DNA of 64,000 nucleotides from Segnochrobactrum spirostomi (GCF_009600605.1 NZ_VWNA01000003.1:434001-498000), one strand, 5' to 3'; shown: positions 24,679 through 33,569, counted from the stretch's first letter. Notes: a model not told the origin generated them from the sequence alone. Numbers and translations are program-made.

Positions 24679-25413
24679 TCAGTTCGGCAGCAGGCCCTCG
24701 GCGACGAGCGTGTCGCGCAGGGTCTGCGCCAGTTCATGGGCGCCCGGCGTGTCGGAATGGACGCAGATGGTCTCCGCACGGACGCGGATGTCGCGGCCGC
24801 CGATGGAGCGCACGAGGCCCTCGCGCAGCGCGCGGACGCCACGTGCCGCCGCTTCGGCCGGATCGACCGCTTCGTGCTCCCGCGTGATGATGAGCGAGCC
24901 GTCGTCGGCATAATCGAGATCGACGTAGAACTCGGCCATGAAGCGGTGGCCGCGTGCGGTGTAGACCCGCTCGTGCTCGGTCTCGATCATGCCGAGAAGC
25001 GGCACCTTGAAGATGTCGGCAGCGTCGCAAACCGCATGGGCGATCTCCGGATTGCGGGCGGCCATACCGTAGAGCGAGCCGTGCGGCTTGATGTGGTTGA
25101 GGCTCATGCCCTCGGCCTGCAGGAAGCCCTGCAAGGCGCCGATCTGGTAGATCAGGCAGTTCGCGAGTTCCTCCCGCGAGATCTTCATTTCGCGGCGGCC
25201 GAAGCCCTGCCGGTCGGGCAGGGAGGGGTGCGCGCCGACCGCCACGCCGTGGCGCTTGGCGAGCGCCACAGTCCGGCGCATGTGGTTGAAGTCGGAGGCG
25301 TGGAAGCCGCAGGCGACGTTCGCGATGTGGATCGCCGGCATGATGCGGTCGTCGTCGCCGAGCCGCCAGATGCCGAAGCTTTCGCCCATGTCGCAGTTCA
25401 GCAGCGTCATCAT
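24679..25413 (-). CDS. pxpA: 5-oxoprolinase subunit A (LamB/YcsF family)
   Basis: 244 residues. Opening LLNCDMGESFGIWRLGDD with the metal-site Asp, then IANVACGFHASDFNHMRRTVALAK, GVAVGAHPSLPDRQGFGRREM, HIKPHGSLYGMAARN and CVHSDTPGA close to the C-terminus, all hallmark blocks of the family. In the 5-oxoprolinase system PxpA acts with PxpBC in ATP-dependent opening of the 5-oxoproline ring. First gene of the operon; the LysR box candidate at 25594 lies about 180 bases upstream. The physiological lactam or amide here is not proven. Confidence 0.88.
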   Translation of the reverse strand: MMTLLNCDMGESFGIWRLGDDDRIMPAIHIANVACGFHASDFNHMRRTVALAKRHGVAVGAHPSLPDRQGFGRREMKISREELANCLIYQIGALQGFLQAEGMSLNHIKPHGSLYGMAARNPEIAHAVCDAADIFKVPLLGMIETEHERVYTARGHRFMAEFYVDLDYADDGSLIITREHEAVDPAEAAARGVRALREGLVRSIGGRDIRVRAETICVHSDTPGAHELAQTLRDTLVAEGLLPN

Positions 25414-25593
25414 TCATCCTCGCCCTGCGTGCGGGCACGACCGCGGACGCCAGGTCTCGTGGCCGCCCGCGTGGGCCGGCGGCGCTTTCATCGGTTCATG
25501 AAGGAGGCGAACGCGAGAGGGTGCGCGAACCGCCGATCCGAAAAGCTTCGCCGGAAACGAAGCCTCTGTAAAATCGTCAAAAATGGAGGCCGG

Positions 25594-25613
25594 TATCAGT
25601 TTGACCGATATCG
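25594..25613. promoter_or_regulatory. LysR-type operator candidate upstream of the pxpA operon
   Basis: TATCAG-N6-CGATATCG; 16 of 20 positions match the site at 27230-27249, immediately before the LysR gene. Located about 180 bases upstream of pxpA, between it and the amidase stop. Confidence 0.45.
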
Positions 25614-25634
25614 CCCGCCCGCTCTCGGCGCCGA

Positions 25635-27011
25635 TCATTTCGTCGCCTCCGGCGCGCGCACGATCGGCTCCGCCGCAAGCGCGAACGAGAGCAGATCCTC
25701 GTCGGCACCGGGCACGCCGGTGACGAGGAAGCCGGCGGGCAATCCCGCATGGTCGGTGCCGCAGGGCAGCGACACGCCGCACACGTCGAGGAAATTGCCG
25801 AGCATCGTGTTGCGCAGCGTCAGCACGTTCGTCGCGACGAAGAGGTCGTCGTCCGCTTCGAGCGCCGCGATCGGCGGGGCGACATGGGGCACGGTCGGAT
25901 AGACGAGGAACGCGCCGGCGAAGGTCCGCCGGAAGGTCTCCACGATGCGGCGGCGGGCGGCGAGGAGGGCGATGTAGCCCGGCATCGTGATGTTGGCCCC
26001 GAGGCCCGCCCGGGCCACGACACGGCGGTCCATGCCGGCGGCGGCAGGGCCTTGGAGGAACGGCATCAGGTGCGCATAGGCTTCCGCAGTCACCAGCGGG
26101 CCATGCTCGGCATAGAGGGCGAGGATCTCGTCGAAGGCCGGGATCGCCTGCCGGCGGATCACGGCGCCGGCCGCTTCGAGGCGCGCGATCGCCGCGTCGA
26201 AGGCCGCCACGATCTCGGGCTCGGCGCGATCGAACACGACGTTGGTCGGCACCACGAGGGTCGCGCCCGCCACGGTGCCGCGGACGACCGGCGAGGCGAC
26301 GCGGCCGAGCATCGCCGCATCCACGGCGACGGCGTCCTCGACCGTGCGGGCGAATACGCCGAGGGAATCGAGGCTGGTAGCGAGCGGATAGACGCCTTCC
26401 ATCGGGTGGCGGCCACTGGTCGCCTTGAAGCCGACGATGCCGTTGAAGGCGGCCGGGATGCGCACCGAGCCGCCGGTGTCGGTGCCGATCGAAATCGGCA
26501 CGATCCCGGCCGCGACCGCGACCGCCGATCCGGACGACGAGCCGCCGGGGATGCGCGGTGCGTTGGCGGAATGGGGATTGGCCGGCGTGCCGTAATGGGG
26601 ATTGAGCCCGAGCCCGGAGAAGGCGAACTCCGTCATGTTGACCCGGCCGACGGAGACCATGCCGGCGCTCTTCAGCCGCGCGACGACGGCGGCGTCGGCC
26701 GTGGCCGGGGCGGCATCGGCCAGGATCTTCGAGCCGGCGGTGGTGGCGAGGCCTTCGAGATCGAACAGATCCTTCCAGGCGAGGGGGACGCCGTCGAGAG
26801 GGCCGCGGGCGCGGCCGGCGCGGATGCGGCGCGAGGCCTCCCGCGCTTCCGTCAGCGCGCGGCCCGCGGTCACCCGGGTGAAGATCGCCGGGTCCGCGGT
26901 TTCGATCGCCGCCAGAACCATCTCGGCCGCATGCTCCGCGTCGAGCAGGCCGGACTGGATCAGCGAGCCGATCTGGAGGGCGGAAAGTCCACGGATATCG
27001 ATATGGGTCAT
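25635..27011 (-). CDS. Amidase-signature hydrolase (AtzF/allophanate-hydrolase-like)
   Basis: 458 residues from the ATG at 27011, with GGAGG 6 bases upstream. It has the amidase-signature triad: the Lys in VPLAWKDLFDLEG, the cis-Ser in RIPGGSSSGSAVAVAAG, and the nucleophilic Ser in GTDTGGSVRIPAAFNG. C-terminal FLVTGVPGADEDLLSFA is a usual ending. The enzyme cleaves an amide to acid and ammonia. It shares strand and probable regulator with the biotin/KipAI operon, an arrangement recalling urea carboxylase plus allophanate hydrolase, but the C-terminal allophanate domain is absent, so the substrate may differ. Confidence 0.88.
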   Translation of the reverse strand: MTHIDIRGLSALQIGSLIQSGLLDAEHAAEMVLAAIETADPAIFTRVTAGRALTEAREASRRIRAGRARGPLDGVPLAWKDLFDLEGLATTAGSKILADAAPATADAAVVARLKSAGMVSVGRVNMTEFAFSGLGLNPHYGTPANPHSANAPRIPGGSSSGSAVAVAAGIVPISIGTDTGGSVRIPAAFNGIVGFKATSGRHPMEGVYPLATSLDSLGVFARTVEDAVAVDAAMLGRVASPVVRGTVAGATLVVPTNVVFDRAEPEIVAAFDAAIARLEAAGAVIRRQAIPAFDEILALYAEHGPLVTAEAYAHLMPFLQGPAAAGMDRRVVARAGLGANITMPGYIALLAARRRIVETFRRTFAGAFLVYPTVPHVAPPIAALEADDDLFVATNVLTLRNTMLGNFLDVCGVSLPCGTDHAGLPAGFLVTGVPGADEDLLSFALAAEPIVRAPEATK

Positions 27012-27229
27012 GACGCCCCTCCGCCTCTCGATCGGCATAGGAATTTATTGCCATTCGATACCAAGTCGGTTTCGAATGGTCTCATAACAACATGAATTGA
27101 CACGACTTTATTTTGTCGCTCTAGTCGCTCCGTCCGCCGGTGGGAAGGGGCGCGCACTGCGCGCTTTCGCCGTCGGAACAAGGTCGTCGGTTCGGATCGA
27201 ATCGTAAAATGGTATTTCTCGGCGGCGCG

Positions 27230-27246
27230 TATCAGATTTTCTGATA
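27230..27246. promoter_or_regulatory. Perfect palindrome, LysR operator candidate
   Basis: TATCAGA-TTT-TCTGATA, a 7-bp inverted repeat containing T-N11-A, 25 bases upstream of the LysR start and between it and the divergent amidase gene. This is the usual place for LysR autoregulation and control of a divergent target. Confidence 0.6.
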
Positions 27247-27271
27247 TCGAAGCGCCCGCCGCCTCTGCGAG

Positions 27272-28207
27272 GTGCGCGCGCCCTTGTCGGTATCGCTGAA
27301 ACAGATCCGCTACTTCATCGCCGCCGCGGATTCCGGCCAGATTTCGCATGCCGCGGTCGAACTCAACGTCTCCCAATCGGCGGTGACGGGGGCGATCCAG
27401 CAGCTCGAGGGCGTGCTCGGGGTACGCCTGTTCGACCGCCACCCGAACGGCGTGACGCTGACGCCGGAGGGAAGCCGCTTCCTGCTCCACGGCCGCAACG
27501 TGCTCGCGGCGCTCGAAGAGGCAATGCGGGTGTCGCGCTCGTCGACCGCGACGGCGTCGGGCACCGTGCGCGTCGGCGTCAGCTACACGGTCGCCGGCTA
27601 TTTCCTGCCGCGCCACCACGCCCGCTTCGCCCGCACCTTTCCCGGCGTCACGCTCGATCTCTACGAGGCGTCCCGCAGCGTCATCGAGCAGGCGCTCACC
27701 GATGGCGCGCTCGACATCGCCGTGATGCTCGTCTCGAACCTCTCCGCTGCGGACAAGCTGCAATCCGAGACGCTCTTTCGCTCGCGCCGCCGGCTCTGGA
27801 CGCCAGTCGATCATCCCCTCCTGCGCCAGGAGGAGGTCGGCCTCGGCGACGTCGCCAAGCACCCTTACGTGATGCTCACGGTCGACGAGGCGAGCCACAC
27901 CGCGGGCCGCTATTGGGCGCGCACCGAGTTCCGCCCCAACGTCATCTTCCGCACCTCGTCCGTCGAGGCGGTGCGCAGCATGGTCGCCGCAGGCATGGGG
28001 ATCACCATCCTGTCGGACATGGTCTTTCGCCCCTGGTCGCTGGAGGGTCAGCGGATCGAGACACGGCTCCTCGCCGACGACGTGCCGAGCATGGATGTCG
28101 GCCTCGCCTGGCGTCGCGGCGCGGTGCTGAGCCCCGCCGCCCAGGCCTTCCACGATTTCCTCTGCTTCGCCTTCAACGGCGCCGGCAGCAATCCCATGAA
28201 CACCTGA
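27272..28207 (+). CDS. LysR-family transcriptional regulator
   Basis: 311 residues from a GTG at 27272; a TTG at about 27284 would begin MSVSLKQIRYF and is equally plausible. HTH in IRYFIAAADSGQISHAAVELNVSQSAVTGAIQQLE, then a CbbR/CynR-like effector-binding domain (GTVRVGVSYTVAGYFLPRHHARFARTFPGV). It is divergent from the amidase and pxp genes and followed after 12 bases by the NTF2-like gene. It probably regulates the amidase and the biotin/Pxp operon through the palindromes at 27230 and 25594. Confidence 0.88.
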   Translation: MRAPLSVSLKQIRYFIAAADSGQISHAAVELNVSQSAVTGAIQQLEGVLGVRLFDRHPNGVTLTPEGSRFLLHGRNVLAALEEAMRVSRSSTATASGTVRVGVSYTVAGYFLPRHHARFARTFPGVTLDLYEASRSVIEQALTDGALDIAVMLVSNLSAADKLQSETLFRSRRRLWTPVDHPLLRQEEVGLGDVAKHPYVMLTVDEASHTAGRYWARTEFRPNVIFRTSSVEAVRSMVAAGMGITILSDMVFRPWSLEGQRIETRLLADDVPSMDVGLAWRRGAVLSPAAQAFHDFLCFAFNGAGSNPMNT

Positions 28208-28219
28208 AAGGTCAATAGG

Positions 28220-28597
28220 ATGTCCGACTCCGTTGTGAAGATGCTCGAGGCGTTCTCGGCGGCCTGGAACGCCCACGATCTCGACACTCTGATGGCGCTC
28301 TCGACCGATGATTGCGAGTTCTGGGCGTCGGCCGGCCCGGATGAGCTCGGCACCCGGTATGTCGGCCAGCAAGCGGTCGCCGGCGCCTACCGGGCGCTGT
28401 TCGATTTCTATCCGGACGCGCAGTGGACCAAGGGGCGGCTGACGCTGCTGGGTCCCGACCGCGCCTTGTCCGAATGGACCTTCGTCGGCACCACACTGGA
28501 CGGCAAGCGGGTCGAGGTGCTCGGCCTCGACGTGCTCGATCTCGTCGGCGAGAAGGTGCGCATCAAGAATTCGTACCGGAAGAACCGGACCGCCTGA
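28220..28597 (+). CDS. NTF2/SnoaL-like small protein
   Basis: 125 residues. Cone-shaped NTF2-like pattern: MLEAFSAAWNAHDLDTLMALSTDDCEFWASAG, then YVGQQAVAGAYRALFDFYPDAQWT and the strands LSEWTFVGTTLDGKRVEVLGLDVLDLVGEKV. Such proteins are isomerases, cyclases or ligand binders; the specific function is not clear. It is cotranscribed with the LysR gene and its stop lies 17 bases from the convergent SBP gene stop. Confidence 0.75.
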   Translation: MSDSVVKMLEAFSAAWNAHDLDTLMALSTDDCEFWASAGPDELGTRYVGQQAVAGAYRALFDFYPDAQWTKGRLTLLGPDRALSEWTFVGTTLDGKRVEVLGLDVLDLVGEKVRIKNSYRKNRTA

Positions 28598-28614
28598 GCG
28601 GACATCCGCGACCT

Positions 28615-29835
28615 TCAGCGGGCGACGAAGCGGGCCCATCGGCGCACCAGATAATTGTGCTCGTCCATCGTGGTGTTCCACACCGCGATGGAACTCGCCC
28701 GCTGCCAATAGGAGCCGCCGGCCCGGACCGAACCGGCCTTGACGCCGATCGTGCCGTCGGGGCCGGGCAGGTCGGTCGCGGTCGGCTCGCCGTCGTACCA
28801 GTAGGCCCACTCGTCCGGCGTGAGATGGGGGCGGACCCTGTCGGGTATCGACATATAATAGCCCTGCCGGGCGACCACCGCGCCGGCATAGCCCTCGAGC
28901 CACCAGTTCAGATAATCGTAGGCCGCATCCCGCAGCCGCTCCGGCAGGCGGCTCGACAGGCAGAGGCCACCGTGCCAGGCGCGATAGCCCTCCGCCGGCA
29001 CCGCCTCTTCGACCGGAACGCCACGGCGGCGCAGGGCCGCGAGGCCGGGCGACCACATCGATTGGATGACGGTCTCGCCGGCCGCCATCATGTCGGCGGC
29101 TTCCGCGGCGGTGCGCCAGAAGCGGTGGAAATGGCCGTCGCGCCGCCGCTCTTCGAGGAGCGTGATGAGCGCGTCGATCTCGCCAATCGACATGTTGCCG
29201 ATGTCGCGGAAGGTGATGTCGCCGCGCGCCTGGGCGGCGAGCGCCGCGTCGAAGATGCCGATCGCCGGCTCGTCCACGAGTGCGGCCCGCCCGGCCCAAT
29301 GCTCGTCGAACAGCGCGCCCCAGGAGCCGATCCGCTCGGCGCTGCCGTTCACGATGTCCGGGCGGAAGGCGAAGCTGTCGAAATTGTGCACCGTCGGCAG
29401 CATCGAGATCCAGCGCGAGCGCTGGGCGCCGAGCGATTGGCTCGGCTGCACATAGAGCTTCGTCACCGGCGCATCGCCGTGGCCGAACGAGGCGTTGGGG
29501 CCGATGCGGCCGGTCTTGGTGAGGTCGGTCACCTCGTCCCAGCGCCGGATGCGCTCGAGATCGATCGGCTGGATCGCCCGCCAGAACCACACGATGTCGA
29601 GGTTGTGGAAGCACTGGTCGTAGAGGTCGTAGGTCTCGGGCTGCGTCGCCGCCTTCCGCTGCGCGCTCAGGAAATCGAGGTTCTCGAACGCGATGGTGAT
29701 GCCGAGATCGGCCTCGGCCTGCTTCTGGATCTCCGGCAGGGCGGTGATCTCGGTGCCGAGGATGCGCAGATGCGGCCGCCCGGCCGTGTGGACGGCGGGC
29801 GCTGCGGGGCGCGGACTCTGCGTCGTTTTCTTCAT
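28615..29835 (-). CDS. PotD-like solute-binding protein without a signal peptide
   Basis: 406 residues, homologous along its length to the binding protein at 33570-34802 (shared motifs GYYS/GYYM, AFWYEGKP/AYWYDGEP, GDLRDGGS/AGSVRAGGS). That paralogue has a twin-arginine signal; this one begins MKKTTQSPRPAAPAVHTAGRP and goes straight into LRILGTEITALPEI with no hydrophobic segment. I see no upstream in-frame start that would supply one. It may be a cytoplasmic ligand sensor, be exported by an unrecognised route, or have a mis-assembled 5' end. Last gene of the unit running left from 39199. Confidence 0.75.
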   Translation of the reverse strand: MKKTTQSPRPAAPAVHTAGRPHLRILGTEITALPEIQKQAEADLGITIAFENLDFLSAQRKAATQPETYDLYDQCFHNLDIVWFWRAIQPIDLERIRRWDEVTDLTKTGRIGPNASFGHGDAPVTKLYVQPSQSLGAQRSRWISMLPTVHNFDSFAFRPDIVNGSAERIGSWGALFDEHWAGRAALVDEPAIGIFDAALAAQARGDITFRDIGNMSIGEIDALITLLEERRRDGHFHRFWRTAAEAADMMAAGETVIQSMWSPGLAALRRRGVPVEEAVPAEGYRAWHGGLCLSSRLPERLRDAAYDYLNWWLEGYAGAVVARQGYYMSIPDRVRPHLTPDEWAYWYDGEPTATDLPGPDGTIGVKAGSVRAGGSYWQRASSIAVWNTTMDEHNYLVRRWARFVAR

Positions 29836-29932
29836 GGAGCGGTGACGCCGGGCCGGCGTGTCCGTGGAGGAGAGATGGTCGGGCGTCTAGTCCGGTTCAG
29901 GGTCGGGTGCAACCGGTGCGGCGAAAGCGGGA

Positions 29933-31006
29933 TCATGGCGCCGGCACCGCGGGTGCGCCGAGCCGGCCATAGGCCGCGAGCGAGCGCTTGATGAGGTCCG
30001 GATCGAGACCGTCGACGATGAAGACCAGGCGGGAGCGGCGGTCCGCGCTCGGCCACGCACTCATGTGAACGGGCGGGTGGACGAGGTGCTGGACGCCGTG
30101 GATGGCGACCGGCCGGTCCTCGCCGGCAAGCGAGAGGATGCCCTTTACCCGCAGCACCCGCTCGCCGTGGCGGTTGAGCAGCATGCTCAGCCAGATGCCG
30201 AAGGCGGTCCAATCGAGCGGTTCGTCCACGACGACGGAGAACGAGCGGATGCGGCCGAGATGATCGTTGCGGTCGAGCGAGCCGTGGACGTGGTCGTGGG
30301 CGGCCGGCGCATCGTCGCCGTCGGCCTTGAAGGTGTCGGAGAACCAGGCCCTGGCGGAGGGTAGGGCACCGTCGCAGCTCTCGTCGCGGCCGGAACCGAA
30401 CAGCGTCTCGGCGCCAACGGCGTCCTCCGCCCGCTGCACGATCGCCGAGGGATTGAGGGCCTTGAGGCGCGCCAGCACCCGCGCGGTTCGAACCTCATCG
30501 GCGAGGTCGGTCTTGGTCACCACGATGCGGTCGGCCGCCGTCGCCTGACGCACGGATTCCGGATGACGCTCGATCTGCGACAGGCCGTTGACCGCATCGA
30601 CCGTCGTCACCACTGCGCCGGCGCGGAAATGGTGGCGGATCACCGGATCGGCCTTCAGCGTCGTCAGCACCGGAAAGGGATCGGCGAGGCCGGTGCTCTC
30701 GATAATTACGCGGCGGAACGGCGGCACCAGGCCGCGTTCGCGCCGGGAGTGGAGATTCCGCAGCGCGGTCGAAAGGTCGCTGCGGATCGTGCAGCACAGA
30801 CAACCCGACTGGAGCAGCACCATATTGTCGTCGAGCCGATCGAGCAGGTGATGGTCGAGGCCGACCTCGCCGAATTCGTTGATGAGCACCGCCGTGTCCG
30901 AAAGCGCCGGATCGGCGAGCAGCCGTGCGAGCAGCGTCGTCTTGCCGGAGCCGAGAAAGCCGGTGAGCAGGTTGACCGGCGTGAAGGCGGGCAGCGCATC
31001 AGCCAT
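29933..31006 (-). CDS. CobW/COG0523-family metallochaperone GTPase
   Basis: 357 residues from the ATG at 31006. P-loop GFLGSGKTT at 16-24, the family metal site Cys69-Leu-Cys71-Cys72 (SGCLCCTIRSDL), the Walker B/G3 region ESTGLADP and the guanine-specificity TKTDL, then a C-terminal CobW domain (WLSMLLNRHGERVLRVKGIL). A His-rich stretch (HDHVHG) lies before that domain. Members insert zinc, cobalt or iron into client enzymes; the adjacent deacetylase/imidase-like hydrolase is a possible client. Its start overlaps the small CxxC protein gene by 8 bases. Confidence 0.88.
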   Translation of the reverse strand: MADALPAFTPVNLLTGFLGSGKTTLLARLLADPALSDTAVLINEFGEVGLDHHLLDRLDDNMVLLQSGCLCCTIRSDLSTALRNLHSRRERGLVPPFRRVIIESTGLADPFPVLTTLKADPVIRHHFRAGAVVTTVDAVNGLSQIERHPESVRQATAADRIVVTKTDLADEVRTARVLARLKALNPSAIVQRAEDAVGAETLFGSGRDESCDGALPSARAWFSDTFKADGDDAPAAHDHVHGSLDRNDHLGRIRSFSVVVDEPLDWTAFGIWLSMLLNRHGERVLRVKGILSLAGEDRPVAIHGVQHLVHPPVHMSAWPSADRRSRLVFIVDGLDPDLIKRSLAAYGRLGAPAVPAP

Positions 31007-31328
31007 GGCGGGCTTCCATGGCGGCAATGATTGCGGGGTCGAGCGGATCGCAGGGGCGGCCGATGAGACGCTCCGCCGCCGCCCACAGGTGGCCGAGGTC
31101 CTCGACGATCTCGGTCTTTCCGGTGCGGGTCGACAGCAGGAACGAGGTCGATTGCCAATCCGACAGCGTCAGGGCGAACGGTGCCAAGGCGGCATTGGCG
31201 AGGCGCACGCGGTTCTGCCGCTCGCGCAGACGATCGAGCCGGTCGCCGTTGCGCGTGAAGACGCCCGGGCGCGCGATCGCGTCCGCCCAATGCTCGTTGC
31301 CGCCGAGAACCCCGCAGAGGGAGCACAT
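30999..31328 (-). CDS. Small conserved CobW-associated protein with CxxC motif
   Basis: 109 residues, MCSLCGVLGGNEHWADA at the start and STRTGKTEIVEDLGHLWAAAERLIGRPCDPLDP near the end. Cys2 and Cys5 with a nearby His could bind metal. I recognise no named domain. It overlaps the CobW gene by 8 bases, so the two are translationally coupled, and it follows the polysaccharide-deacetylase-like gene by about 80 bases. A helper in metal delivery to that hydrolase is plausible but unproven. Confidence 0.65.
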   Translation of the reverse strand: MCSLCGVLGGNEHWADAIARPGVFTRNGDRLDRLRERQNRVRLANAALAPFALTLSDWQSTSFLLSTRTGKTEIVEDLGHLWAAAERLIGRPCDPLDPAIIAAMEARHG

Positions 31329-31411
31329 GCACTGGTCTCCGAACCGGCCCGCCGCGGCGGCGCACGGCCCGAAGCGCCGAGGCGCTCCGGACCATTTCCG
31401 GTCAGCTCTTC

Positions 31412-32293
31412 TTATTTTTGGCGCGGGAAGCGGCGGGCGAAATCGTCCGCCATCTCGTTCATGGTGACGAACTTGACGCCGGGATGCTTGATCATGTGCG
31501 CATAAAGGCGCTCGAGCATCATCAGCACCTGCGGCCGACCCGCCACGTCCGGATGGATGGTGATCGGGAACACGGCGTAGTCCATCTCGCGATAGACCCA
31601 GTCGAACTGGTCGCGCCAGAGCTGCTCGATATCGTGCGGATTGACGAAGCCGTGGCTGTTCGGCGACTTCTTGATGAACATCATCGGCGGAAGGTCGTCG
31701 AGATACCAGGAGGCCGGGATCTCGATGAGGTCGGTTTCCTCGCCGCGCTTCAGCGGGACCATCCAGTCTTCGGGCTTCCGCGAATAATCGATCTTCGTCC
31801 AGCTATCGCCGACCCGCACATAATAGGGCGTGAAGTCGTTGTGCATCAGCGAGTGGTCGTACTTGATGCCGCGCTCGAGCAGGAGCTCGTTGGTGACGGT
31901 CGAGAACTCCCACCACGGCGCGACGTAGCCGGTCGGCCGCTTGCCGGAGAGCTTCGTCACGAGGTCGATGCACTTGTCGAGCACCGCCGTCTCCTGCTCG
32001 CGGGTCATCGCGATCGGGTTCTCGTGGGTGTAGCCGTGGATGCCGATCTCGTGGCCGGCTTCGGCGACGGCCTTCATCTGGTCGGGGAAGGTCTCGATCG
32101 AGTGGCCGGGGATGAACCACGTCGTCTTGATGCCGAACCGCTCGAACAGCTTGAGGAGCCGCAGCGAGCCGACCTCGCCGGCGAACAGACCGCGGGAGAT
32201 GTCGTCGGGCGAATCCTCGCCGCCGTAGGAGCCGATCCAGCCCGCCACCGCATCGACGTCGATGCCGAAGCCGCACAGAATTTCCTTGGCCAT
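31412..32293 (-). CDS. Polysaccharide-deacetylase family hydrolase (HpPgdA/imidase-like)
   Basis: 293 residues from the ATG at 32293, with GGAG 8 bases upstream. NodB-type fold: [19 protein letters not shown] with the metal Asp, [14 protein letters not shown] with the two metal His residues, [10 protein letters not shown], and a C-terminal [13 protein letters not shown]. This subgroup (H. pylori PgdA and the cyclic imidase/PuuE-like enzymes) includes amidohydrolases acting on small rings as well as sugar deacetylases. No signal peptide, so a cytoplasmic small-molecule substrate such as a cyclic imide or ureide is more likely than peptidoglycan. It lies in the ABC operon beside a CobW chaperone. 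Confidence 0.8.
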   Translation of the reverse strand: MAKEILCGFGIDVDAVAGWIGSYGGEDSPDDISRGLFAGEVGSLRLLKLFERFGIKTTWFIPGHSIETFPDQMKAVAEAGHEIGIHGYTHENPIAMTREQETAVLDKCIDLVTKLSGKRPTGYVAPWWEFSTVTNELLLERGIKYDHSLMHNDFTPYYVRVGDSWTKIDYSRKPEDWMVPLKRGEETDLIEIPASWYLDDLPPMMFIKKSPNSHGFVNPHDIEQLWRDQFDWVYREMDYAVFPITIHPDVAGRPQVLMMLERLYAHMIKHPGVKFVTMNEMADDFARRFPRQK

Positions 32294-32347
32294 TTTCTTG
32301 TCTCCGGTTGTCGCGCGAGCCGGCGTAGGCCGCCGCATCGCTGGTGT

Positions 32348-33457
32348 TCAGGGGGCCGGGATCACCGTCGCCTCGGCCGGCGACCAGGCGAGCAGGATGT
32401 CGCTTCCCGCCGGGAAGGCGTTCGGCGGATATTTGTCGATGTGCGCTTCGAGCGAGACCGCCCGGGCGCCCGGAAGTTCCACGGCGATGTGAGAGACGTG
32501 GCCGACCACGTCGGCCCGGCGCACGGCGCCCTTGACGACGTTGCCGCCGGTCCTGGCGGCGACCGTCTCGCGCGTGCCTTCGCTCGACGCGTGGACTTCG
32601 ATCGCCTCGGCCGGGATGACGACCTGCGCCTTGCCGCCGGCGGCGAGCGATCCGTTTGCCGCGCCGGTGAGGAGGCCGAGCGCCGTCTCGACCACGACCT
32701 TGTCGCCCTCGAGCGCGCGGACGTTGCCTTCGAGGACCGTGTTGCGGCCGATGAACTGGGCGACGAACGGCGTGTTCGGGCGGGTATAGAGCTGGTGAGG
32801 CGGCGAGATCTGCTCGATGCGCCCCTGGTTCATCACCACGATCCGGTCCGACAGCGACAGCGCCTCGGACTGGGCGTGGGTGACGAACACGAAGGTGATG
32901 CCGAGATTTTTTTGAAGGAGCTTCAGCTCGGCCTGGATCGCCTTGCGCAGGTTGGCGTCGAGGGCGCCGAGCGGTTCGTCGAGAAGCAGGATGTCGGGCT
33001 CGACGACGAGGCCGCGGGCGAGCGCGATGCGCTGCCGCTGGCCGCCGGAGAGCCGGTCGGGCCGCATGTCCGCGACGTCGTCCAGACCGAGCGTGGCGAG
33101 GATGCGATCGACCTTGGCGTCACGTTCGGCCTTCCGGAGTCCCTTCACCTCGAGCCCATAGGCCACGTTGCGCCGCACGCTCATGTGCGGAAACAGCGCG
33201 TAGTTCTGGAAGATCATCGAGGTCGGCCGCCGCTCGGGCGGCAGGTCGTTGATGCGGATGCCGCGCACCATCAGGTCGCCGGACGAGATCGACTCGAAGC
33301 CGGCGATCATCCTGAGCGTCGTCGTCTTGCCGCAGCCGGACGGACCCAAGAAGGCGATGAATTCCCCCTTGGTCACGGCGAGGTTGAAGTCGATCACGGC
33401 GGGCGTGCCGTTGTCGTAAACCTTGCCGACCTTCATGAGCTCGAGGTCGTAGATCAC
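32348..33457 (-). CDS. ABC transporter ATPase, PotA-like (second copy in operon)
   Basis: 369 residues from a GTG at 33457 with GGAG upstream. Walker A GPSGCGKTT, signature LSGGQRQ, Walker B ILLLDEPLGALD and the H-loop VFVTHAQSEALSLSDRI, then a TOBE domain. It differs from the ATPase at 38138 encoded in the same unit, so two ATPases (and two binding proteins) share one permease pair. It lies directly after the SBP gene with a strong hairpin between. Confidence 0.9.
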   Translation of the reverse strand: MIYDLELMKVGKVYDNGTPAVIDFNLAVTKGEFIAFLGPSGCGKTTTLRMIAGFESISSGDLMVRGIRINDLPPERRPTSMIFQNYALFPHMSVRRNVAYGLEVKGLRKAERDAKVDRILATLGLDDVADMRPDRLSGGQRQRIALARGLVVEPDILLLDEPLGALDANLRKAIQAELKLLQKNLGITFVFVTHAQSEALSLSDRIVVMNQGRIEQISPPHQLYTRPNTPFVAQFIGRNTVLEGNVRALEGDKVVVETALGLLTGAANGSLAAGGKAQVVIPAEAIEVHASSEGTRETVAARTGGNVVKGAVRRADVVGHVSHIAVELPGARAVSLEAHIDKYPPNAFPAGSDILLAWSPAEATVIPAP

Positions 33458-33507
33458 GGGTGAAGTCTCCGGCTCGGAAGGGCGCGTGCGGCGGCGATGA
33501 CGTGCGA

Positions 33508-33551
33508 GGCGACCCGGTGGGTCGGGTGGGGGGAGAACCCACCGGGTCGCC
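33508..33551 (-). other. Very stable intercistronic stem-loop
   Basis: A 15-bp perfect stem (GGCGACCCGGTGGGT at 33508-33522 and its complement at 33537-33551) with a 14-base loop, between the SBP gene (stop 33570) and the ATPase gene (start 33457). No U-tract follows, so it probably stabilises the upstream SBP mRNA rather than terminating it. Confidence 0.65.
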
Positions 33552-33569
33552 GGATCCTCACGCCGATCG

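Noticed and set aside
27008-29614. Open frame of about 870 codons on the minus strand
   Set aside because: Low-complexity; overlaps the LysR, NTF2-like and SBP genes, all with clear domains in other frames.
31418-33463. Plus-strand frame of about 680 codons
   Set aside because: Antisense to the deacetylase-like and ATPase genes, no recognisable motif.
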